Of a stretch of 44,295 bases of DNA, positions 1-8,225 are shown piece by piece. A program made the translations under genes and the position numbers. The stretch is from Vibrio ichthyoenteri ATCC 700023. Its GTDB lineage: Bacteria; Pseudomonadota; Gammaproteobacteria; Enterobacterales; Vibrionaceae. The notes beneath the pieces were generated by a model. The model did no database searches and was not told the DNA's origin. It saw only the letters and a list, made by a program, of their open reading frames with translations. The DNA is taken from positions 1 through 44,295 of the forward strand of contig NZ_AFWF01000046.1 in NCBI RefSeq assembly GCF_000222605.1, written 5' to 3'. The first letter of the stretch is position 1, and each line of letters starts with the position of its first letter.

Positions 1-27
1 GTTACGTCTATTAGTGAGCGTGTCTAA
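1..27 (+). CDS. C-terminal tail of an upstream gene (partial)
   Basis: The first 27 bases read in frame 1 as VTSISERV and then TAA. The stop overlaps the next ATG in the arrangement TAATG, which suggests translational coupling. DUF2955 membrane proteins usually follow an HlyD-type membrane-fusion gene, so this is probably the end of such a subunit. That identity is inferred from context only. Confidence 0.35.
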   Translation, partial: VTSISERV

Positions 28-1067
28 TGATTGATCTATTTCGATTTGATAGCCGCTACCAACGCAATGAAGCGCTGCGCGTTACTTTTGCCATCAGCGT
101 TTGCATGGTGTTAGGCAAAGTGCTCGCTCTCGGCTCACCGGTCTATTTAGCGCTCTACCCGACCATCATTATGACCAAGAGCAAAGACTACTCTTGGCCA
201 GGATTAGCTCGCACATTCGCGCCGACGTTGTGTGCGGCAGCGACCGCGTTGGGTGTTAGTGAAGCTTTTCACTCTCATCCCTTCATCATTTGGACATTGA
301 GCTTATTCTTCTTTGACTGGATGCGCCGTCGGGCCACCAATCCAGCCAAAAAGGGCGCAATGTTAATGCCGACGTTTAACTGGATACTGATCATCGTCTT
401 TGATCAACACAGCAATGCTGACATGGCGGTACGCATTCATGAAATCTTCATCGCGATGGTGATCACTGCCTGTGTGTGCAAGTTGGCTGTGACGTGCTTT
501 CCAACCCAAGATCCCCAACAAAAAATGCCGGCTCGAGTAGCGTTACCCGATATTGCGGTGACCGCGCAACAAAGAGCGCTTTCTCTGGCCTTAATCGGCA
601 CCGGTGTTGGCTTCCTCATGCTAGTGGATATGCTTTCAGCAACGTTTTGTATGGTACCGGTCATCGCCGCATCGCTTCAAACAGAGCGTCTTAGCTTTCA
701 ACGTGTCGTCGAGCGTCGCTTCATCACTCAAGTGGGGGGCTGTGCTATTGCGGCAATATTTAGCTTATTGTTAGTCGGTCATCAATCCATACTGAGTGCG
801 TATGTGCTACTTCTGACCGGACTCGTATGGCTACTTGCCAGTTTGATGGTGAAAGGCGACGCCAGCGGACGCGAGCTACACGCAGATGCACTGTTGGCCA
901 CCATGTTACCAATTCAACTCTATATGACTAGCCAAGATATCGGGTTAGAACGTACGTTTTTACGAGGATGGGAACTAGCCGTCACAATAGGCATACTTTA
1001 CGTACTGTACAAAATCACGACGCCCTCTCCCAAAAAACACCAGGAGAAATGCAACGTTAGTTGTTAG
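27..1067 (+). CDS. DUF2955 (FUSC-like) inner-membrane protein
   Basis: A 346-residue polytopic membrane protein. Hydrophobic segments lie near residues 20-50, 65-100, 115-155, 185-220 and 235-330. The N-terminal half has the LYPTIIM and FFFDWMRRRATNP stretches that I associate with DUF2955, a relative of the FUSC/aromatic-acid efflux membrane proteins. These proteins generally pair with an HlyD-type periplasmic adaptor, and the preceding gene fragment ends in an overlapping stop (TAATG), so the two are probably one operon. Substrate is unknown. A symmetrical hairpin at 1128-1154 ends the transcript. Family call is from recalled similarity and is moderately sure. Confidence 0.7.
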   Translation: MIDLFRFDSRYQRNEALRVTFAISVCMVLGKVLALGSPVYLALYPTIIMTKSKDYSWPGLARTFAPTLCAAATALGVSEAFHSHPFIIWTLSLFFFDWMRRRATNPAKKGAMLMPTFNWILIIVFDQHSNADMAVRIHEIFIAMVITACVCKLAVTCFPTQDPQQKMPARVALPDIAVTAQQRALSLALIGTGVGFLMLVDMLSATFCMVPVIAASLQTERLSFQRVVERRFITQVGGCAIAAIFSLLLVGHQSILSAYVLLLTGLVWLLASLMVKGDASGRELHADALLATMLPIQLYMTSQDIGLERTFLRGWELAVTIGILYVLYKITTPSPKKHQEKCNVSC

Positions 1068-1127
1068 TTATAATGGGGAAATCAAAAATATTGGATAAGC
1101 GGTAAGGTTTGCTGCTTGTTTATAACA

Positions 1128-1154
1128 AAAAGGCTTCGCAGAGCGAAGCCTTTT
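1128..1154. terminator. Bidirectional rho-independent terminator
   Basis: A perfect 12-bp stem (AAAAGGCTTCGC / GCGAAGCCTTTT) with loop AGA. T-runs on both strands let it serve both the converging DUF2955 gene and the yebC-type gene. Confidence 0.9.
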
Positions 1155-1176
1155 ACGTACCAATTCAACGTGAAAA

Positions 1177-1893
1177 TTAAACTTCAGCGTTGTGGTAAAC
1201 CTGTTGAACGTCATCACAGTCTTCTAGAAGATCTAGGAACTTCTGGAATTTCTCTTGGTCATCTGCCGAGATTTCTGTGTACGTTTGAGGTACGAACGTG
1301 ATTTCTTCAACGTCTAGCGTTAGCTCTGGGTATTCAGCCGCTAGTGCAGTTTTCACTTTGAAGAACTCAGTGTTAGGTGCGTAAACCGTGATCACGCCAT
1401 CTTCTAGTTCGATATCAGCAACATCACAATCCGCCATCATTAGGGCTTCAAGTACTGCTTCTTCGTCTTCACCTTTAAACTGGAATACAGCTTGGTGATC
1501 GAACATGTGAGATACCGTACCAGCAACACCAATTTTAGCGCCAGTTTTCACGAAGCATTGGCGAACATCTTGGAAAGTACGGTTGCCGTTGTCTGTTAAA
1601 CAGTCAACGATCACACTAGCACCACCAGGAGTGAAGCCTTCGTAACGTGCTGGTTGGTAATCTTCACCACCGCCGCCACTTGCTTTATCAAGTGCTTTCT
1701 CGATCACGTGCGCAGGAACTTGGTCCTTTTTCGCTTTTGTGATCAGGTGACGCAATGACAAGTTCATATCAGGATCTGAACCGCCATTTTTAGCGCTCAT
1801 GTAAATTTCTTTACCGTACTTGGAATAAACTTTAATTTTTGCGCCTGCAGTTTTCGCCATAGAGGCTTTGCGCACTTCAAAACTTCTTCCCAT
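1177..1893 (-). CDS. YebC/PmpR-family regulator (YeeN-like)
   Basis: A 238-residue protein of the YebC/PmpR/TACO1 family, whose members are described as DNA-binding regulators or translation-associated factors. The start [19 protein letters not shown] matches the MGR(K/S) opening of the family. The motifs [25 protein letters not shown] and RYEGFTPGG and the terminal DDVQQVYHN are hallmarks. The C-terminal ending and the length fit E. coli YeeN (238 residues) better than YebC (246), so this is probably the second paralogue rather than the one next to ruvC. The gene is monocistronic between the bidirectional terminator and its own upstream region. Confidence 0.9.
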   Translation of the reverse strand: MGRSFEVRKASMAKTAGAKIKVYSKYGKEIYMSAKNGGSDPDMNLSLRHLITKAKKDQVPAHVIEKALDKASGGGGEDYQPARYEGFTPGGASVIVDCLTDNGNRTFQDVRQCFVKTGAKIGVAGTVSHMFDHQAVFQFKGEDEEAVLEALMMADCDVADIELEDGVITVYAPNTEFFKVKTALAAEYPELTLDVEEITFVPQTYTEISADDQEKFQKFLDLLEDCDDVQQVYHNAEV

Positions 1894-1978
1894 TGGGATG
1901 TTCTCTCTAATTTCAATTTAACGCGAGGGATTCTAGCAAAAAATGAGGGGTTTTCAATTTAGCCTCATTTGCTTTGGG

Positions 1979-2188
1979 TCACGCAATGCCCATCATTCGT
2001 TTGTATTTCTCAACACTTTGCATAAACCAAGTGCGTTCTGCTTCATCAACCAGTTGGTTAGCCTGTTGCACTATTTCTTCAGGGCCTGATTTCGCCTCTC
2101 GAAGCTTCCACACTAAAAATGAGGCTTGCTTATCTAGCTCGACCTTATTTTTTTCATCTGCGGGTAACAGCGACAAATTCACCGACAT
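1979..2188 (-). CDS. Small conserved Vibrio protein (DUF3283-like)
   Basis: Reading from MSVNLSLLPADEKNK gives 69 residues. An upstream in-frame ATG at 2233 would add a hydrophobic FRFVFFFV run with no ribosome-binding site, so I prefer the internal start, which has GAGATCTTAC in front. The protein is mostly helical and charged, with WKLREAKSGPEEI and WFMQSVEKYKRMMG. I recall this pattern as the DUF3283 family of vibrios, with no known function. No signal peptide is present. Confidence 0.65.
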   Translation of the reverse strand: MSVNLSLLPADEKNKVELDKQASFLVWKLREAKSGPEEIVQQANQLVDEAERTWFMQSVEKYKRMMGIA

Positions 2189-2337
2189 AGTAAGATCTCG
2201 AACAAAAAAAAATACAAAGCGGAAATATAGCACACTAGAGCGTAATGTTGAGAGAAGAAAACAGTGGTCAGATCAAAAACAACAAAGGGTGGCTTATAGA
2301 ATAGCCACCCTGTTTACAAGTATATACAACAAACTTA

Positions 2338-2535
2338 TTAATGAAGTAAGCCCAATTCCTTGGCTTCTTCAATGGTTAAGCCACTTTCACGAATCTCACG
2401 CAACATTTCAATACGGCGACGCGCTTGAGCAGTTTTAACAACTGATACAGGCTTTAGCGATTCAACTTCTTCCGTGAAGTCCCACTTATTTGCAATACTT
2501 GTCATTTCATCATGGTCGATAGAATTAATGGACAT
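2338..2535 (-). CDS. Small hypothetical protein
   Basis: 65 residues from MSINSIDHDEM. The start is fixed by a strong Shine-Dalgarno GGAGGT seven bases upstream; the longer reading from 2583 has none. The C-terminal half carries a basic helix (AQARRRIEMLREIRES) and a second helix (LTIEEAKELGLL). The composition suggests a small cytosolic helical protein. It vaguely resembles short proteins with an ARRRIE helix (PA3496-type), but that is too weak to name it. Confidence 0.65.
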   Translation of the reverse strand: MSINSIDHDEMTSIANKWDFTEEVESLKPVSVVKTAQARRRIEMLREIRESGLTIEEAKELGLLH

Positions 2536-2866
2536 AGGAAACCTCCGAACAAACCATGCTAGGGACACTCTAATCTTTAGCAAACTGCAGCCCTGCTTGT
2601 TAAGTAGATTCCTTCGGGAATGTGATATTGCTAATAGTTCAAAACAGAGAATTTAAAATCGCCTTTTTTTACTTTGCACCCAAAGAAAATGCGCAGTACA
2701 TTTAAAGGATTCCCCCGAAATAATGCCCCTTGTTCTAGATCATACCATGAACAAATAACCACCATATCTTCTGCTGTTCCCAGGTTGCACGCCCTCTCTA
2801 TCAACGCCTATTTTACGACCGACTTCACTATTTTATACCGCGCTTCTTTTTTCACTCGAATTAAGG

Positions 2867-2885
2867 GTTAATGATAATCATTATC
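2867..2885. promoter_or_regulatory. Fur box in front of the ABC ATPase operon
   Basis: GTTAATGATAATCATTATC matches the classical 19-bp Fur consensus GATAATGATAATCATTATC at 18 of 19 positions. A further TTTATCAT half-site-like word follows at 2886-2893, right up to the first ATG. Position just before the operon implies iron-dependent repression by Fur. Confidence 0.85.
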
Positions 2886-2893
2886 TTTATCAT

Positions 2894-3754
2894 ATGAGTA
2901 TCGTTATGAGTGAACAAGCATTGCAGCATGCATTCCATGCTGACCCCATCATCAGGATTCGCAACTTATGCGTCGACTACATCACCGACACTGGCGATTT
3001 TAAGGCCGTCAAGTCGGTTAATTTTGATATTGGCAAAGGTGAGATTTTTGGTCTTGCCGGCGAGTCCGGTTGCGGTAAAAGCACTATCGCCTTCGCCATA
3101 AACCGCTTACATAAGCCGCCTGCGTTTATCTCAGCAGGACAAATTCACTTTGAAGGGCGTGATCTGCTGAAACTTTCAGATAAAGAGATCGGCGCTATTC
3201 GCTGGAGTGAAATAGCCATGGTTTTCCAAAGTGCAATGAACTCCCTCAATCCAGTCTTACCAATCAAAGAACAGTTTGCTGACGTACTTCGCCATCACCG
3301 CGGTATGAACGAAGAGCAAGCGACCAAACGCGCCGAACAGTTGCTCGACTTAGTTAATATTCCTCGCGAGCGATTAAGCGAATACCCACATCAATTCAGC
3401 GGCGGGATGCGCCAACGTTTAGTGATTGCCATTGCTTTGTCCCTTAATCCGAAGCTGATCGTCATGGATGAACCCACCACAGCCTTGGATGTTGTCGTGC
3501 AACGCGAAATTTTGCAGCAAATCTACCAACTGCGTGAAGAATTTGGTTTCTCGGTATTGTTTATTACCCATGATTTAGCCTTGATGAGTCAATTGTGTAA
3601 CCGTATTGCGATCATGCGCCATGGTGAAATCGTCGAAGTGAACAGCTCGAAACAGATCCGCAGTAATCCCCAGCATCCATATACGCAGAAATTGTGGGCC
3701 TCTTTCCCCAACATTCACGAAGGAAAACATTCAGCCGAAGGAGCAATGGCATGA
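2894..3754 (+). CDS. Dpp/Opp-type ABC transporter ATP-binding protein (OppD/DppD-like)
   Basis: A 286-residue ABC ATPase of the peptide/nickel importer class. Walker A is GESGCGKST, the signature is FSGGMRQRL, Walker B is LIVMDEPTTALD and the H-loop is FITHD. The C-terminal NPQHPYTQKLW segment is characteristic of the oligopeptide group. Two ATGs (2894 and 2906) are possible and neither has a clear Shine-Dalgarno. The stop overlaps the next gene's ATG (ATGA), so the two ATPases are translationally coupled and probably form a heterodimer. The Fur box directly upstream suggests an iron-related substrate (haem, siderophore or metallophore). No permease or binding protein is present nearby. Confidence 0.9.
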   Translation: MSIVMSEQALQHAFHADPIIRIRNLCVDYITDTGDFKAVKSVNFDIGKGEIFGLAGESGCGKSTIAFAINRLHKPPAFISAGQIHFEGRDLLKLSDKEIGAIRWSEIAMVFQSAMNSLNPVLPIKEQFADVLRHHRGMNEEQATKRAEQLLDLVNIPRERLSEYPHQFSGGMRQRLVIAIALSLNPKLIVMDEPTTALDVVVQREILQQIYQLREEFGFSVLFITHDLALMSQLCNRIAIMRHGEIVEVNSSKQIRSNPQHPYTQKLWASFPNIHEGKHSAEGAMA

Positions 3755-4683
3755 GCGAACCAATCATTCAACTTAACAACGTCGTAAAAGAGTTCACGAT
3801 TGGCGGTGGGTTATCCTCTGTTGAACGTTTTAGAGCATTGCAAGGGGTAAGCTTCGATATTCACAAAGGGCGTACACTGGCGCTGGTGGGCGAATCGGGT
3901 TGTGGAAAGAGTACGTGCGCGCGCTTGATGACCAAGGTCTACCCGGCGACAAGCGGCGAGATACTCTATCGTGGCAAAAATATTAATGATATTCGCAGCC
4001 GCAAAGAACTACTCGATTACCGCAGTAAGGTACAAATGGTCTTCCAAGATCCGTTTGGCTCACTCAATCCAACTCATACCATTGAGCATCACTTAACTCG
4101 TCCGCTCAAAATCCATAAACAGGTAAAGAGCAATAATGAAATCCCGGCACGATTGCACGAACTACTCGAATTAGTGGAATTGGCGCCGGATACCTTAGGC
4201 AAATATCCACATGAGCTGAGTGGCGGCCAACGCCAACGTGTCAATCTAGCACGCGCTTTAGCGGTAGGTTCAGAAGTGATATTAGCTGATGAACCAACGT
4301 CCATGCTTGATGTTTCGATCCGCTTAGGCGTACTTAACCTGATGCAACGTATGAAAAAAGATCTTGGTATTGGATTTCTATACATTACTCACGATCTTGC
4401 GACCGCCCACTACATCGCAGAAGAGACTGCGGTAATGTACAAAGGGCAAATTGTAGAATGGGGCGACACTCAAGCGATCCTCACCAACCCTCAACACCCT
4501 TACACCAAGCTGTTGATCTCGGCAGTGCCTGATCCCGATCTTCCATTTGGCCATTTGGTCGAAACTGAACCACACTATTCTATGGAGGCCGATCAAATTC
4601 GCGCAACCAGTGCTATCGTCACTCAAGGCGTTAATCAGATCGGACCAAATCATTTTGTAAAACAGTTGGTTGAAGCTGCATGA
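3751..4683 (+). CDS. Dpp/Opp-type ABC transporter ATP-binding protein (OppF/DppF-like)
   Basis: 310 residues from MSEPIIQLNNVVKEF. The start is chosen at the ATGA overlap with the preceding gene; a longer reading from 3694 would run inside it. Walker A is GESGCGKST, Q-loop FQDPFGSLNP, signature LSGGQRQRV, Walker B ILADEPTSMLD and H-loop YITHD. The oligopeptide-type tail contains NPQHPYTKLL followed by a CXXC-free end. It is the second nucleotide-binding subunit of the same importer. Its stop overlaps the next gene by ATGA, so three cistrons are coupled under one Fur box. Confidence 0.9.
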   Translation: MSEPIIQLNNVVKEFTIGGGLSSVERFRALQGVSFDIHKGRTLALVGESGCGKSTCARLMTKVYPATSGEILYRGKNINDIRSRKELLDYRSKVQMVFQDPFGSLNPTHTIEHHLTRPLKIHKQVKSNNEIPARLHELLELVELAPDTLGKYPHELSGGQRQRVNLARALAVGSEVILADEPTSMLDVSIRLGVLNLMQRMKKDLGIGFLYITHDLATAHYIAEETAVMYKGQIVEWGDTQAILTNPQHPYTKLLISAVPDPDLPFGHLVETEPHYSMEADQIRATSAIVTQGVNQIGPNHFVKQLVEAA

Positions 4684-5153
4684 CGAGATTAGATACGTGG
4701 GTAAACGAGATCAGCGATTGGTACAAAAACCGAAAGCATGATCAAGAGAAACATCTTCAAACATTGATCCTAAATGTACCCGGATCTGTTTGGGGGCCTG
4801 AAGTAACCGATCTGCAAAGTAAAGCGATCGCTTGCTGGCTCGACGGCTGCTTACGTATCTTTCATGCTTATCGTTATCAAGATCCAAAATTGGCTTATCA
4901 ATTCCTGCAACTGGCTTATGGCAAACTGCAAGCGACGGTAAGCCAACCTCTCGCGGACATCGAACTTAAAGATTGGTCAATGAAACGCTTACAGCATCTC
5001 ACCGTGCTTGCTTTGGAGTTCTGTAATCAACAGAACCAGCAGCATTGGCAACTCGAATCTAATCAGATTATTGAGACACATGTTGAGTTTATGGCGGCCC
5101 ATGCTTGGAATGAGGAACGAAAGCATGATCAAGGATCGCAACGACTACATTGA
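4680..5153 (+). CDS. Unknown protein coupled to the ABC ATPases
   Basis: 157 residues, cytosolic, rich in helix-forming residues and Gln/Trp (WVNEISDWYKNR, LAYQFLQLAYGKLQ, FCNQQNQQHWQLES). No recognised domain. It begins in the ATGA overlap with the second ATPase gene and is therefore the third gene of the Fur-controlled operon. The DNA contains two exact copies of CGAAAGCATGATCAA (4731-4745 and 5118-5132), which are RctB 12-mer words, so the peptide RKHDQ appears twice. Part of this gene's sequence may be kept for DNA binding as well as for protein. Function is not known. Confidence 0.75.
   Translation: MTRLDTWVNEISDWYKNRKHDQEKHLQTLILNVPGSVWGPEVTDLQSKAIACWLDGCLRIFHAYRYQDPKLAYQFLQLAYGKLQATVSQPLADIELKDWSMKRLQHLTVLALEFCNQQNQQHWQLESNQIIETHVEFMAAHAWNEERKHDQGSQRLH
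4731..4748 (+). promoter_or_regulatory. RctB 12-mer-like site inside a coding region
   Basis: CGAAAGCATGATCAAGAG has the same flank and core as the oriCII iterons (GAAAGCATGATCA), and continues with AAGAG, the ending I recall for the V. cholerae consensus. It lies about 3 kb from the origin array. Confidence 0.6.
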
Positions 5154-5195
5154 TAATGAGGCAAAATGATCACGTACACCTTGATCATCGTTCCG
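5118..5195. promoter_or_regulatory. Two further RctB 12-mer-like sites in inverted orientation
   Basis: CGAAAGCATGATCAAGG on the plus strand (5118-5134) lies at the end of the unknown gene. CCTTGATCATCGTTCCG (5179-5195) reads CGGAACGATGATCAAGG on the minus strand. Both keep the ATGATCA core and the GAAAGC/GAAACG-type flank seen in the origin array. Confidence 0.55.
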
Positions 5196-5400
5196 TTTTT
5201 TCCTTCATGCGTCCGATATTTTACTGGTGTCATGGCTATGTTGCTAGTCAGTGTTCCGTATAGATAACAGCACCTTTTTTAGGTTGTATGGTGAGAAATG
5301 ACGAGCGCTGTTTTAGTCAGTCGGCATCATTGCAACTAGGCCAGTCGAAGTGCGATGAACCCGGCATCGACTATCTCCCCTCCCCCTGAAATTCCACGCA
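5154..5400. other. Intergenic stretch behind the ABC operon
   Basis: Holds the inverted RctB word at 5179-5195. I see no ORF with a ribosome-binding site and no other element in the rest. Confidence 0.5.
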
Positions 5401-5427
5401 AAAAAAAGCGAGTTCAAAAGAACTCGC
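5401..5427 (-). terminator. Rho-independent terminator of rctB
   Basis: An 8-bp stem GCGAGTTC/GAACTCGC with loop AAAA. Read on the minus strand it is followed by seven T's. A second hairpin (TGGGATA-CTCTC-TATCCCA, 5470-5488) lies between it and the rctB stop. Confidence 0.85.
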
Positions 5428-5639
5428 CAAACAATTCAGAATGAATCTAACAAATATGAGCCAATCTATTGGGATACTCTCTATCCCAGTTTTCATCAGA
5501 AAGGACAAAAGGTTGTCTATTCACGTTCATCATAACGTCAGCCACTATCACTATGTCAATGTTTTGTCAGTGGAATGTGCTGTTCGTGTTTGTTTTTTAT
5601 ACAACTTAAATATTTGCAAATTTTCCGTTGCTATGAAGA

Positions 5640-7610
5640 TCAAATAGCGACTTCATCCAAGGCTCGGAAAACCGTTTCATCAAGGTGACCGTCCATCACT
5701 TGCTTACACACTTTACGCCGTACAGCTAAGCCAGCAATAAGGCGCTCAATGGACAAATGTTTGTTCTCACTTTGGCTGTTGTATAACTCAATCATTTTGC
5801 TCAAAGTCTCATAAGGGATCTTGTCGTTACCAACACGAAGCCAATCGAGCTTGTCTATGAGCTCCAGACACTCTTCTTTGATTGAGCTATGGGAATGCCC
5901 TGTCATCGCAGCTAAAGCGCCTATACTGCGTTCTAGAGCCTCTCCAGAGGTATATTTGGATAAGGTTATGGTAATTTCATCCGCATTTATCTCTACCAGG
6001 TGTTTACGTTGCTTAACTCGGCGACCCAAATGACCTTTTGGTGAGCGTTCTTTGCGCTGGATTGGTTCAAATTCCCCATCAATGATCTGCGATAATTCAT
6101 CGAGCTGTTGTCGAGTCACCATCTCATTGCGTAATGGGTTTGGTAACGTCGGCGCCATGTTACGTTTACCCGCATTGGTGGTGCGAGCTCTTGAATAACG
6201 TAAAACCTCTTCCACATCGCATTTAATATCGACGTGATAGTCCTTGATCTTACCTTTTTCGATCATTGCTGAGATCGTTAAGTGATAACCCCATAAGTTC
6301 ACCACAAAAAGATCGTCCGATCCTTTGCCATCAGACAACCGTTTTAATTCACGGATCAGATCCATCGAAAAACGACGCCATTCAATGTTGCGAGCAAGCT
6401 TTTGGTTCAATTCGCTCAATAACATCGCATCGGTATGGCGACGTGACATACGGCTACGGAAATAGCTGTAGAGCTGAAATACCAACGTGTGTTGCTTTAG
6501 AATTTCCGGTGGAAACAAGAAGAAATAATCACGCGTTAGCAGCTCTTCATAGAACGATGGTTCCCAAACTAAGATGTATAGGTTTGGTTTTATGCGTATT
6601 TCGCCGTCAGAGCCTTCTGTAGGGGCTTCTTCCGACGCAGTAATGGTACGGGCTATAAAACGGAAACGATCGCTCTTAAAGCCTTCTGGCATGTTTTCAC
6701 TGAGCCATCGACCGGTCAGCTCATGGAGCTGAAAATCGGTAAATTCAATTCGATCGATACTATCGCGGATCGAATCACGTGCTGGGCCACTATCCTTCTT
6801 GCCACGCAAAGAGAGAATATCAGTGATGTACAGTGGTGTTTTATTCGGTACGTGTTTGGCGTCTAGTTGATATTGGTGCTGGTGGTGATCATGATATTGC
6901 ACTGTTAGCGTAAACAGAGCGAACAACGTCATTAGATCGTCGACCGTCATGATGTTTTTTGATGATCTCGTTTCGATCACTGCTCGTGTGCCGGAGATCG
7001 ATACCATCGATTTTTGGTAATTTTTACGCGTTCTTGGCGGCGCTAACGCTTGATCAATAATACCAGCCCAATTGGTTGGCGAAACAATAAATTGATCCGC
7101 TTCGTCTTTCATCGCTGGTGGCGTGTTCAAACCGTATTCATTCAGCAAGCGCTTATTAACTTGAGTTTGTGCCAACGCTTTAGAACGTTTTTTCTTTTCA
7201 GATTGTTTTACACTTTCCGTGACTAAACTGGTTGCACCCAGTGCCGATATTAGTTTATTCGGGTTCACAAACTTGTGCAGCATGGTTTTGCCTGCAAGAC
7301 CTTCTTCAAATCGCACCGGTATTTGATCGAATAAACCAACAGTGACGGCAGCTCTCAAGCGTTGTTGAATGGCAGCACGAGTAATCTGACCATCTGTTGC
7401 ATCGATCAATTCTGTTGTCGATACCAAACCATCTTTGCTTGAAAAGCCTCGTAATGAGATTAAATTTAAAAGTTCTACGATGCTTTTCGTTACACCTTTG
7501 AAGTGTTGATATTGTTCAATCCAGTCAACTGCAATTTCAGAGACTTCAAATAGGTGCCCATCTTTGTGGCTGCGAGGGTTTTTGATCAGTATTTTTTGTT
7601 CAGAACTCAT
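5640..7610 (-). CDS. rctB: Chromosome II replication initiator RctB
   Basis: 656 residues, close to the 658 of V. cholerae RctB, and the sequence follows that protein throughout (SHKDGHLFEVSE near the start, SPTNWAGIIDQALAPPRTRK in the middle, NAGKRNMAPTLPNPLR near the C-terminal third). RctB is the Vibrio-specific initiator that binds 12-mers and 39-mers at oriCII, opens the duplex and loads the replication machinery. Binding to the 12-mers depends on Dam methylation of GATC. It contains winged-helix DNA-binding domains like those of plasmid Rep proteins, and the C-terminus carries self-interaction and inhibitory functions. The start ATG at 7610 sits next to the origin, and the gene is expected to be autoregulated by a truncated 39-mer in its promoter. 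Confidence 0.97.
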   Translation of the reverse strand: MSSEQKILIKNPRSHKDGHLFEVSEIAVDWIEQYQHFKGVTKSIVELLNLISLRGFSSKDGLVSTTELIDATDGQITRAAIQQRLRAAVTVGLFDQIPVRFEEGLAGKTMLHKFVNPNKLISALGATSLVTESVKQSEKKKRSKALAQTQVNKRLLNEYGLNTPPAMKDEADQFIVSPTNWAGIIDQALAPPRTRKNYQKSMVSISGTRAVIETRSSKNIMTVDDLMTLFALFTLTVQYHDHHQHQYQLDAKHVPNKTPLYITDILSLRGKKDSGPARDSIRDSIDRIEFTDFQLHELTGRWLSENMPEGFKSDRFRFIARTITASEEAPTEGSDGEIRIKPNLYILVWEPSFYEELLTRDYFFLFPPEILKQHTLVFQLYSYFRSRMSRRHTDAMLLSELNQKLARNIEWRRFSMDLIRELKRLSDGKGSDDLFVVNLWGYHLTISAMIEKGKIKDYHVDIKCDVEEVLRYSRARTTNAGKRNMAPTLPNPLRNEMVTRQQLDELSQIIDGEFEPIQRKERSPKGHLGRRVKQRKHLVEINADEITITLSKYTSGEALERSIGALAAMTGHSHSSIKEECLELIDKLDWLRVGNDKIPYETLSKMIELYNSQSENKHLSIERLIAGLAVRRKVCKQVMDGHLDETVFRALDEVAI

Positions 7611-7627
7611 TTTTGATCCATGTCACA

Positions 7628-7655
7628 GAAGCCGTAATATCGCTATAGTTCCGAA
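7628..7655. promoter_or_regulatory. 29-mer-like RctB operator in the rctB promoter (candidate)
   Basis: AGAAGCCGTAATATCGCTATAGTTCCGA shares the GCCGTAAT core and the CGCTA word with the 39-mer-like sequences at 8226-8266 and 8537-8575. In V. cholerae a truncated 39-mer (29-mer) overlaps the rctB promoter and mediates autorepression, and this is the equivalent position. Call rests on partial similarity. Confidence 0.4.
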
Positions 7656-7659
7656 AGAA

Positions 7660-7800
7660 TAAAGAAAAAGAGATCATAAAGAAAGAAAAAACTTATTGCT
7701 CTTATAAACTGATCTTTATGATTAAACTGATCTTAAATGATTATATGATCTATTGATCTGAAGAGAAAATTGCTCGCAAGGTACTGATAGTAAGGGTTAT
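7660..7800. other. AT-rich unwinding element of oriCII with a TGAT/ATCA array
   Basis: Very AT-rich. TGAT occurs at 7710, 7719, 7728, 7738, 7746 and 7754, that is every 8-10 bases, so the complementary strand carries a run of ATCA. RctB is known to bind ATCA repeats in one strand of the opened V. cholerae unwinding element. The location between rctB and the iteron array is the same as there. Confidence 0.7.
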
Positions 7801-7814
7801 TTTTTTCTTCGTCT

Positions 7815-7946
7815 GAAAGCATGATCATGTGTAGCTCGAAACGATGATCATTGTTTTACAGAAAGCATGATCAAAATTAATGGAAACGATGATCATCTTC
7901 ACTACGAACCAATGATCAAACAAACACTTGAAGCATGATCAACGTT
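7815..7946 (+). repeat. oriCII array of six RctB 12-mer iterons
   Basis: The core ATGATCA starts at 7821, 7844, 7867, 7889, 7912 and 7935, giving spacings of 23, 23, 22, 23 and 23 bases, about two helical turns. The flanks alternate GAAAGC and GAAACG, with ACGAACCA and TTGAAGC at the last two. Each core holds a Dam site GATC. This matches the six-site array of the minimal V. cholerae oriCII. Confidence 0.93.
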
Positions 7947-7956
7947 AACACACACG

Positions 7957-7965
7957 TTATCCACA
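7957..7965 (+). promoter_or_regulatory. DnaA box
   Basis: TTATCCACA, an exact consensus DnaA box, 16 bases past the last iteron. DnaA is needed with RctB for chromosome II initiation. Confidence 0.88.
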
Positions 7966-8029
7966 GGCGTTTTGTATCACAAGCTGATCAGCAGCAAGTT
8001 ATTATAAGCGTGATAAGGCAGTTTTCCGT

Positions 8030-8160
8030 AACGATGATCAAGGTTGCACGATCTTTTTCTTTCTTTGCTTAATTTATCATCAGTTTATAAATCGAAATGC
8101 ACGCTTGGTAAATTTATCCACACGCTTAAATTCCCGTTATATTGGCCGAAAGCATGATCA
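8030..8160 (+). promoter_or_regulatory. Two extra 12-mer-like sites in the region beyond the DnaA box
   Basis: GTAACGATGATCAAGG has its core at 8034-8040, and GCCGAAAGCATGATCAAGT has its core at 8154-8160. They are outside the regular array. A sequence resembling an IHF site (TATCATCAGTTTA, 8075-8087, one mismatch to the core) lies between them and is only a weak suggestion. Confidence 0.6.
8114..8122 (+). promoter_or_regulatory. Second DnaA box
   Basis: A second exact TTATCCACA, about 157 bases from the first and in the same orientation. Confidence 0.8.
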
Positions 8161-8225
8161 AGTAATCTTGGTTGATGCGCTTAGTGGCTTGAAGCGACTG
8201 TCGTTCGCGCTATATTCGGCCTAAT

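Noticed and set aside
5441-5647. Plus-strand frame of 68 codons behind rctB
   Set aside because: No ribosome-binding site, low-complexity His/Val composition, contains the 5470-5488 hairpin and overlaps the rctB end.
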